A DNA stretch of 64,000 nt from Mesostigma viride. Taxonomy: Eukaryota > Streptophyta > Mesostigmatophyceae > Mesostigmatales > Mesostigmataceae. Where the stretch lies: NCBI GenBank assembly GCA_009746045.1, contig RPFO01000175.1, positions 5,929,666 to 5,993,665 on the forward strand. Direction: 5' to 3'. Shown piece after piece: positions 56,174 to 64,000 of the stretch. Position 1 is the stretch's first letter; every line of letters begins with the position of its first letter. Made by a program: the position numbers and the translations under genes. The notes below the pieces were generated by a model that ran no database searches, had not been told where the DNA came from, and worked only from the letters and a program-made list of their open reading frames with translations.

Positions 56174-56272
56174 CCTGTCCTTTGCCTCAATGTCGGCACC
56201 GTTCGCCACCAATATTTCAACCATGGCGAGATCCCCTGCCAGACATGCACGCTCCAGCAGGGTGGTCCCATC
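56174..56272 (-). CDS. Ankyrin exon 7
   Basis: DGTTLLERACLAGDLAMVEI...IEAKDR, 33 codons, not the longest frame in this stretch. TLLE and GDL variants of the consensus. Donor GTCCGT. Confidence 0.78.
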
Positions 56273-57070
56273 CTGTAGAGGTATTGCGATATTCCATGTG
56301 CATTTGTGTCAGTAAGAGGAGAGTACATAGTAGGACCTACGGCTGTAGGAAGGAAATCCATGGGGGGGTAGTGCGGCAAGGGCCACCACCCACAAAAGTG
56401 GAAAATGGACGCACCTGACCAAGGCATAAGCACGCGCATCTATCTTTCACGTCATACGATATACGTACAAATATACGTACAAATATGCGTACAAACAGAT
56501 GAGTGGTGGGTGTGATCTATACAGGTGGCCACGATATATCATGAACTGCCCTGTATGGTTGACAGTGCCCAGCATCAGTCCATGATCAACTTACAGCAAT
56601 CTAACAATATAAGTAACAACAGTGACCATGACAGTTTGCGTGGAATGTTACAAATATCGCCAAGTATTCATGCACGAAATGTACTTTACGCCCTACTACT
56701 GCATAGCTTAGCTTCCTCCTTTCCTCCACGTTTTTCACTCTTGCCCGCCATCCTTTGCCATTCATCATTCCATGGTTGGGCAAAACTCGTCACCAAGGGC
56801 GAGGGACTCCTAGTCTTATGAGGGCCCAAGGAAGGGGGCACTGCCACGCCATCGTAGGCCAAGGGCCTGAGTGGTAAAGAAACCAACAATACCTAGGATG
56901 CCATAGGGGTTTTGGGCTCAGGGTTTGCCATTCTAAGAAAGTGCTGAGCTGCTTTCGCCAACAAAGATCGGCCATCACGTCATGACCCTTCCCATTTTCA
57001 ATAGCCCTGCTTCCCACTAGCTTGATGCCAGATCTGTGGTAATAAATCTTAAACAATAACTAAATTCATA

Positions 57071-57355
57071 GGGAATGTATCCTATGAATTTAGGGAATGT
57101 ATCCTATGAATTTAGGGAATGTATCCTATGAATTTAGGGAATGTATCCTATGAATTTAGGGATAGTATCCTATGAATTTAGGGGTAGTATCCTATGCATT
57201 TAGGGATAGTATCCTATGAATTTAGGGATAGTATCCTACTACTATGAATTTAGGGATAGTATCCTATGAATTTAGGGGTAGTATCCTATGCATTTAGGGA
57301 TAGTATCCTATGCATTTAGGGATAGTATCCTATGCATTTAGGGATAGTATCCTAT
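57071..57355. repeat. 22-bp minisatellite, about 13 copies
   Basis: Unit GGGA(A/T)(T/A)GTATCCTATGAATTTA with GCATTTA variants and one copy expanded by ACTACT. Intronic. Confidence 0.9.
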
Positions 57356-58233
57356 GGGGAAGGATTTCACTGCCAAAAGAATTGCTAAGTACAGGAACTA
57401 CATCTGCAAGGAGATTGAAAGTGGAGGCAGCCTTGCCGTTGTCCATGCCACAATGCAAGGAGTGCACATAATCCAATTCATGTCATATGAGAAAAGATTA
57501 TAGAAGGCAGGAGCAGGCACAGCAGGATCAAATCGCAGCCAAGGCGATGCCGCAAGGCCCTATGGGACAGTAATAGCCAATCAGTATCAGGGCCCCAATA
57601 TTGATGTCGACGCCCCGGAGCGGGTCCAAAGCCCTAGAGAGTTAATGCAACGGCAATAGGGCACACGGGGGATGGCGACCACCATTGGTATCACATGGGC
57701 CAGCTCAACGTTCATGGGCAGACCTTGCACTGCGTCTAGTGAAGCTCAAGCAGATTCAACCGCTGACACTGACTTGGCAAAGTTACATCTATGAAATCTC
57801 AAACATGGGTACCATGCATATCAAACCTGACAAGTCTTCGAAAAACATTCAGGCGTGCTGTTAGAGTGTGCCGTTGAACCGTTGTCAATAAACTTCACTC
57901 CCGACACCGCTCCGGACACAAAGGCCATCGGACGTCATAGCGATGCAGGATGTTCAGCAATTCCACTGACCGCCACGAGCCAAAGCTCTAAAAAACAAGG
58001 CTTGCAATGAAGGAAATTCCCACTTTGGTCTACCCCAACTCATGTTTCTAACATTTTCATGCTACGCGCAAAGCCGCAGTTCCATAGTCCCAGCCGATCT
58101 ATACACAACTGCTATTATAGCTGTCAGTCACTAACAACACGTGCTCTTGATCCCTCAAATCGTACAAAGGCTGACATGCTGGCATAGTGACAGCAGGAGC
58201 TGCCACAAAGATGACGCAAGCCCAAGAGCACAC

Positions 58234-58332
58234 CTCATCCCTGGCGTCGGGGTCTGTGGTGCTCGCAATTATGTGTCGGCCAAGATCGAGATGGCCAGCG
58301 TGCCTCGCTAGATCCAACGAGGTGAGCCCATC
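58234..58332 (-). CDS. Ankyrin exon 6 (diverged)
   Basis: DGLTSLDLARHAGHLDLGRH...PDARDE, 33 codons. TSLD replaces TPLH and the GAD is STTD, so it is weaker. Frame and splice sites (donor GTGTGC) are intact. Confidence 0.75.
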
Positions 58333-58861
58333 CTGCACACAGAAAAAGCGTTACCAATCCAAGTGTGTGTGGGCGGGAAAATAAAGTGCCCAGAGCCGAC
58401 GCACTACTTAAGTGTACATCCCAAATGCCACGCGAGCTAACCATAATGACAAGTGTCATTCAGTCTTGGTGCAACGTCCCGCTTTGCTTCAAAACGTCCC
58501 TACAAGATGCTGAAACCTATTGGGAGAGCGTGTTTCTGGTTCCGGTAGAGCGTACTTCTGGTTCCAAAGTAAAGTTAAGGCTTGCCACAAATAATTCCTT
58601 TGCGCACATATCTACAGCCACTCAACAATGGCGAGCCTCACATCAATTGTAAGTGAGATAAGCTTTTCATCAATCTACTACATTCCATACTTTACCCGGC
58701 ACCTCCATGGACCTTGTACACCGTCCAAACTTAGCGTCCCCATCCCCATCCCCATCCCCATCCCCGTGACCACCCCCACCCCCCTACTGCATTTACAACC
58801 CCCCTACCGCGTTTACAACAAGGTAATTACAACGGTGCCACATTGAGCACACACTCATTAC

Positions 58862-59003
58862 ATTAACTATAGACCTCCCTCTAGATGACCAAGGCGACCT
58901 ACTTATTGAATTAACTATAGACCTCCCTCTAGTTGACCAATACGACCTACTTATTAAATTAACTATAGACCTCCCTAAGTTGACCAATACGACCTACTTA
59001 TTG
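58862..59003. repeat. 48-bp tandem repeat, three copies
   Basis: Unit TTAACTATAGACCTCCCTCT...CGACCTACTTATT, with the third copy slightly shortened. It runs directly into the 45-bp repeat. Confidence 0.85.
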
Positions 59004-59004
59004 A

Positions 59005-59372
59005 CGCCAGTATTGCTGCCTACACGTGCCGATCGGACCTCCCGTTTGGCGCCAGTATTGCTGCCTACACGTGCCGATCGGACCTCCCGTTTGGCGCCAG
59101 TATTGCTGCCTACACCTGCCGATCGGACCTCCCGTTTGGCGCCAGTATTGCTGCCTACACCTGCCGATCGGACCTCCCGTTTGGCGCCAGTATTGCTGCC
59201 TACACCTGCCGATCGGACCTCCCGTTTGGCGCCAGTATTGCTGCCTACACCTGCCGATCGGACCTCCCGTTTGGCGCCAGTATTGCTGCCTACACCTGCC
59301 GATCGGACCTCCCGTTTGGCGCCAGTATTGCTGCCTACACCTGCCGATCGGACCTCCCGTTTGGCGCCAGCT
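59005..59372. repeat. 45-bp minisatellite, eight copies
   Basis: Unit GCCAGTATTGCTGCCTACAC(G/C)TGCCGATCGGACC... of 45 bp. The first two copies carry CACGTGC and the rest CACCTGC; otherwise identical. Because 45 is divisible by three, frames stay open on both strands. It lies in an ankyrin intron, so I treat it as non-coding. Confidence 0.92.
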
Positions 59373-59588
59373 TGCATTGGAAGTACAGCACGGGCATGAG
59401 ATTTTAAGCTCCATTTCTAGCTAACATCAGCAAATTCCGCACCAACGTATAGAGTACTCCTGCATCGTAATCTCTAGAGGAAAAGCTGATAGCCCACTAA
59501 AGTGTGCAAGCACGCGCACTCATTGCCATGCTGTGAATGCCACACTTGGCCGCAGCCGGCATGAGAATGATGACAATCGGCAGCTCAC

Positions 59589-59687
59589 ATAGTCCCTGCC
59601 CCGGTGATCTGCCCCGCTGGCAATGAGGTGTCGAACGATTTCAACGTGGCCATTCGCGGACGCTGCCTGCAAGGGGGTCCGCCCATT
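59589..59687 (-). CDS. Ankyrin exon 5
   Basis: NGRTPLQAASANGHVEIVRH...HRGRDY, 33 codons. TPLQ replaces TPLH. Donor GTGAGC. Confidence 0.83.
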
Positions 59688-60201
59688 CTGAGCACAGCAA
59701 CAGACAAGCGAGCCATGCAGCACACAAGGACGAGGCAGTGCATTGTTTGTAACACAGCATGAGAGGGATGTCGGGACTGCCAGGCCTGTGAATTATATAC
59801 CACAGTAGCAGCAGGCGTGAAATAAAAATCGTCCTTGCGACTCAATCGCCAGGTGGCGTATTGAGGCTTTGAGGTTCATGTGACAAAGAGGCTATGTCCT
59901 CGATCCCTACAACCAGGCCTAACTTGTTCCGTCACTGCTGACACCCGCACTTCTCAGAACCCCGTTCCTCGCTGAGAGGATCAGAGACGACATCAAAGGG
60001 TAACACCTGACAACCAAGCTTCCAGAGCACAAGCTGGCACGTCCACTATGCTGTTGGCTACTGACATCGATATGTGTGATTCCCTCCTTAGCCCATCCAA
60101 TTGTTATAATGCTGGCACAAGAATTGCGCTTATTCCCTCCTTAGCTCATCCAATTGTTACCATGCTGGCAAAAGAATTGCAAGAACCAAGAGCTCACGTA
60201 C

Positions 60202-60300
60202 CGCTTCCTTCGCCTCCTTCTCTGCACCACTTTCGATGAGGAGACGAACCACCATGCGATGGCCCCACTTCGACGCTAGATGCAGCGGGGTGTTTTCATG
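60202..60300 (-). CDS. Ankyrin exon 4
   Basis: HENTPLHLASKWGHRMVVRL...KEAKEA, 33 codons. Donor GTACGT. Confidence 0.85.
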
Positions 60301-61351
60301 CTGCGCATAGCGATAGAAAGTTTGTGAAGCACGAGCCGTGTGGGACCCGTGAACCCTCATGAACACGACACCATACAGGGAGAACAAAGCATAAGCATGC
60401 ACTCAGACCACCTTTTCGTCTCGGATCATATTGCTGCTGGCAAACTGATCTGAAAGCCTTGAGAAGAAATTTCGTCATAGCAGTTAACATAATAATAGCG
60501 CCGTGCCAGTTGACATAGTAGTAATACTACAAACATGATAGTGTAGCACACTAGCCAGATAGCTGCTCACACATTTTGTAGAAGGCAAACAACAACACCG
60601 TGAATAAAGCGTCGCACATTACTGAGCTAGTATTGGAAAAGGCTGTAACGTTATTCCATCAAAGGTAACGGTTTTCTCAGAATGTTGTTTAATTAACGCA
60701 TGCAGGAAAGATAAGGCCGCTATGTCGCAACATCTTAAATGGCGACTCAGCCCGTGCTAGGCTTTTATGACCCCCCGCACGGGCCTGTTGGTTACAAAAC
60801 GGCACAAGCCAGTGACCACCCCAAAAGCAAGGCCCCCAAAAGAAGCCAGCATTCCAGAATTCCGGGATTAACCAAAAAGGAAAGAGGTCTTACGATACCA
60901 TAATAGACCGATCCGCACAGCAGGTGCTGAGCCGAAAAAGGAACGCCAAAGGTCATCAAATGCTGGTCTTCTTGGGAGCTTAGCGATCTTAAGCACAGTT
61001 ATGGGCGCCAGAATACCCCATTATCAGGCGTGTTTCATACAGCCAAACGCCTGAAGACCATCCGCATTTTAAAATGCCAAGTGCGCTGTTAGCATACAGT
61101 TAGCTCTAAATATGCCGGAACCTTTTTGCCACTTAGCAAAGCTGGTCCGGCAATATCTTCAGAAATCCATTCCTTGCTGAAATCGGAGGAGAAAGCATCA
61201 AAACGTGAATCTAACAACTAACTTTCCAGAGTACCAAGTGAGACCCTACAATACAATGTTGGCTGCAGACATCCACGTGCGTTTGTTCCCTCCTCAAATG
61301 GTCAAACTGTAACCGCACTGGCAAGAGATCGATGGGAGCCCAGAAACTCAC

Positions 61352-61450
61352 CCGGTCCCTGGCCTCCATGTCTGCGCGGCTCGCGATGAGGAGCCGAACG
61401 ATATCAAGATGGCCCTTCTTCGACGCTAGGTGCAGCGGGGTATGCTCATG
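61352..61450 (-). CDS. Ankyrin exon 3
   Basis: HEHTPLHLASKKGHLDIVRL...MEARDR, 33 codons. Donor GTGAGT. Close to exon 4 (HENTPLHLASKWGH), suggesting recent duplication of the pair. Confidence 0.87.
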
Positions 61451-62234
61451 CTGCATGCAGCAGTGAAAGACCGTGCAGGACCCCAAAGCCCACAAACATG
61501 TCACCATGCGCGGGGAATACAGCAACGCGCCATCCCCATTGCTACTGCTGGCCGAGTGATGGAAGGGCCTCGCAAATTTAGGGTAAACAGTCTGGTAGTG
61601 ACATGCCACGAGTCGTCCTCGCCACGAGTCTTCCAACCGTGCGACTCTGATTGCTGCAGCACATTCCGCAATGACATGCTCTCAGACTCATCATTGGAAG
61701 TTATCTCACCTGACCTGCTACCCGACCAACTAGGGATGCCAGAATTGCTGGCTCATGGGCTAGTTATTTACAGCTGGCTGCCCCCCCCCCCCCCTCTTTG
61801 GGCATTTGCGTTACAAGTATGAAATGAGCAAGCAGCTCCATCAACATATTACTATCTAGCTGCAGACAGGCACAAAACCATCCTCCCATGCACCACTGGC
61901 CTGGCCGTACAAAGGGTTTGCTTTGTCTACGCCAAAACACCAGAAACGGAGCAAGATGTCAGGTCCCTCACCTTGCTGACATGTGGCGTCATGCATGCAT
62001 GGCTCTCTGGAAATGCTCAACTGGGCCAGGGGCCATGGCTCAATTGAGCTGGCTTATTCGGCAATTCAAGCCCTTACACTACAAGCAGAGAGCCCACTTA
62101 TGTACCCATGGCTATCACAAAACTCGGGCGGCAAATAATCCTTGTACAATTAGCGGCAGAGCGCATGTGGGCGTGTGGCGATGCGCAAACTCACCATCGA
62201 GACCAAGTTTCTTGGATGAATGGTAGGACAGGAA

Positions 62235-62337
<103 letters not shown>

Positions 62338-62651
62338 ATACCGATGGAATGGAAGTATAGATGGGCCGATGGATACAGGGAGGCATAGCTTTCTCCAAAG
62401 TTTGCAAAGCACTTGTGTCCCCGCCTTGCGAGCTGCAGATGCAAAAAATTCCACATCTATCCATTTTCGCCGTAGAGCGACCAATGATGATGCTAAGGCT
62501 CCACCCATATTTAGAGAACACTTCGAAAAATTTGGTTGCGTCGATTTTTTGCGATGTGCTCCGCTGCTCCAGCATCCACACAAGCTCATGCCTCCTCTTG
62601 AAAACATGCGATTGCTAGCAAAAGGACTAGGTGAGCACACAAGGAGCTCAC

Positions 62652-62753
62652 ATCGGTCTTGGCATCGGGGCCTGCGCCGTTCTCCAGAAGGTGCTGAACA
62701 ATATCTCCATGGCCTTCAGCTGACGCAAGATGCAGTGGGGTCGACAACACACC
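62652..62753 (-). CDS. Ankyrin exon 2, 34 codons
   Basis: GVLSTPLHLASAEGHGDIVQ...DAKTD. One extra codon (Ser) before TPLH makes this exon 102 nt, still phase 0. Acceptor TGCAG, donor GTGAGC. Confidence 0.85.
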
Positions 62754-63775
62754 CTGCATACAGCAACAAAAGTTCTCGAATAAAAACAAGTAGTGCAGCA
62801 CCCACAAGGCCACGGATATGTCACCATAGGCGATAGCGCACTCCAATGCCACCCGGACAGAAAAAACTAAGCGTGTCACGTGTGCAGGGGAGCCCTAGTG
62901 TAAGTAGAAGTAATACAGTGATCAAATAACATAAACCCAGTTCGAAGTATAGTGCCTGGCGAGATTACGATTCCTTCCCAAAGCATCCTCATATACTAGA
63001 ACCATTGGTTTACAAGATAAGAATGGTCATCTCAGATGAGACAGGACAGCCTAAACAATCTCATAAAGTATTCGGCAAACATGAATAGTTAGATGGATGA
63101 GAGTGCACAGTTTACATCAGGCATGTATGCTCTGGTGGTTAACAAGTGTTCCCAGCATCGATATTCAATTAGATATGTCGTACATAATCTTCAGGAAAAT
63201 CAGATAGTGGTATGGGTTTAGGGTTTACCGTTTCCAGCATATCCTCTCTCGCCTCTCATGCAAATGCAGTAACCACAGTCACGTGCCAATGTCCCATTAA
63301 CCGTTTTTCTAACTCCTACAGCTGCCTGGGGCGACCCATTTAATCCTATTTGTATTGAAAGCGCGGTACAAGCGCACAGCTCAACCAAAACCCAACAGCA
63401 AGCAGACAGAAAGGCCTTCATCGCGTGTACTCTATGATCAGGCGGTACAGGGGCCTTGTCCAGAGGCGCTTTCTACTCATATGCCAAAATTGGCGGGAGC
63501 TTTCCCATTAAGCCCAAAATTTCATGCCTTGATGGCGACAGTGAAACAGCCTCAATGTGGAAGAAACGCATGAATGACAGCAGCACATGGCGTCATCCGA
63601 ACATGAAGGCTGGCAACCTCCCCCTTAGTGAAAAATTGACAGCCTATTACAGAAGTATGCTGTAGACTCACGACATCCACACAATGCGCACCTGCAAATG
63701 TGCAATCAATAGCCTGCTGGCATTGTCAGCAGGCTGGCGTGAAATTGATGGGACTGTCTGGCCAAAAGAGCTCAC

Positions 63776-63874
63776 CTCAGTCGTGGCCTCCCCGTCAGCA
63801 CCTTTCTCAACCAGGAGCTGAACAACCTTGAGATGGCCCATGAGCGTCGCTCGGTGCAGCGGGGTATACCCTTT
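63776..63874 (-). CDS. Ankyrin exon 1 (most 5' in window)
   Basis: 33 codons, KGYTPLHRATLMGHLKVV...GEATTE. Acceptor CAG, donor GTGAGC. Full ankyrin consensus (TPLH, GHLKVVQLL, GAD). Confidence 0.85.
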
Positions 63875-64000
63875 CTGCACGAACCAGGCCAGCAGCATCA
63901 GGTGTTAATGTCAATGCAGCACCCACAAGCCCACAGGCGCGTCATGCACGGACAACCCAGCAAGTTATAGAAAGGATGCGTGACAAATATTGCAAGAGGA

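Noticed and set aside
59005-59372. Possible CRISPR array or repeat protein in the 45-bp minisatellite
   Set aside because: Units are head to tail with no unique spacers, and the organism is eukaryotic; open frames follow from the unit length being a multiple of three.

Overview
This is a nuclear eukaryotic sequence, most likely from a microalga or other protist. The evidence is spliceosomal GT-AG introns, a cytosolic HSP70 ending in EEVD, a MYND zinc-finger gene, LINE remnants, very large simple-sequence arrays and a short TTTAGGG (plant-type) telomere-like tract. There is no prokaryotic operon structure. I cannot name the species.

Layout. (1) Positions 1-5,500: a compact, intron-less, virus-like block. 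It holds a tyrosine recombinase (29-1291) and a primase-helicase in two overlapping frames (1464-3251 and 3227-4951). Four copies of a 55-bp inverted-repeat cassette (5106-5477) follow directly. It resembles the replication and integration module of a polinton-like virus, virophage or giant-virus insertion; any capsid genes would lie left of the window. (2) Positions 5.5-24 kb: repeat-rich accessory DNA. It contains dispersed repeats, a 764-bp perfect CATC array, 290-bp and 110-bp tandem repeats with long palindromes, a LINE reverse-transcriptase relic, and fragments of unrecognised spliced genes, one with a CxxC motif and an in-frame TAG. (3) Positions 24.4-30.3 kb: the conventional gene island. 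HSP70 (minus strand, two exons) is divergent from a MYND protein gene (plus strand, two exons). (4) Positions 30.3-43.8 kb: a LINE ORF1 relic, tRNA-like short repeats, a 1,728-bp element with perfect 20-bp inverted termini that include TTAA, and a 2.3-kb CCATC array. (5) Positions 43.8 kb to the right edge: on the minus strand, 17 exons that each encode one ankyrin repeat. Fifteen are exactly 99 nt, one is 102 nt and one is a decayed 100 nt. The 16 intact exons start and end in phase 0 and are flanked by GT...CAG introns. The gene or genes continue past the right edge. Part of this array arose by tandem segmental duplication, and each duplicated segment carries a different tetra- or octanucleotide satellite at the same intronic position.

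The two most interesting systems are the recombinase/primase-helicase/inverted-repeat module at the left end and the modular single-ankyrin-repeat exon array with its satellite-bearing duplicated introns at the right end. All functional statements come from motif reading; no database search was possible.
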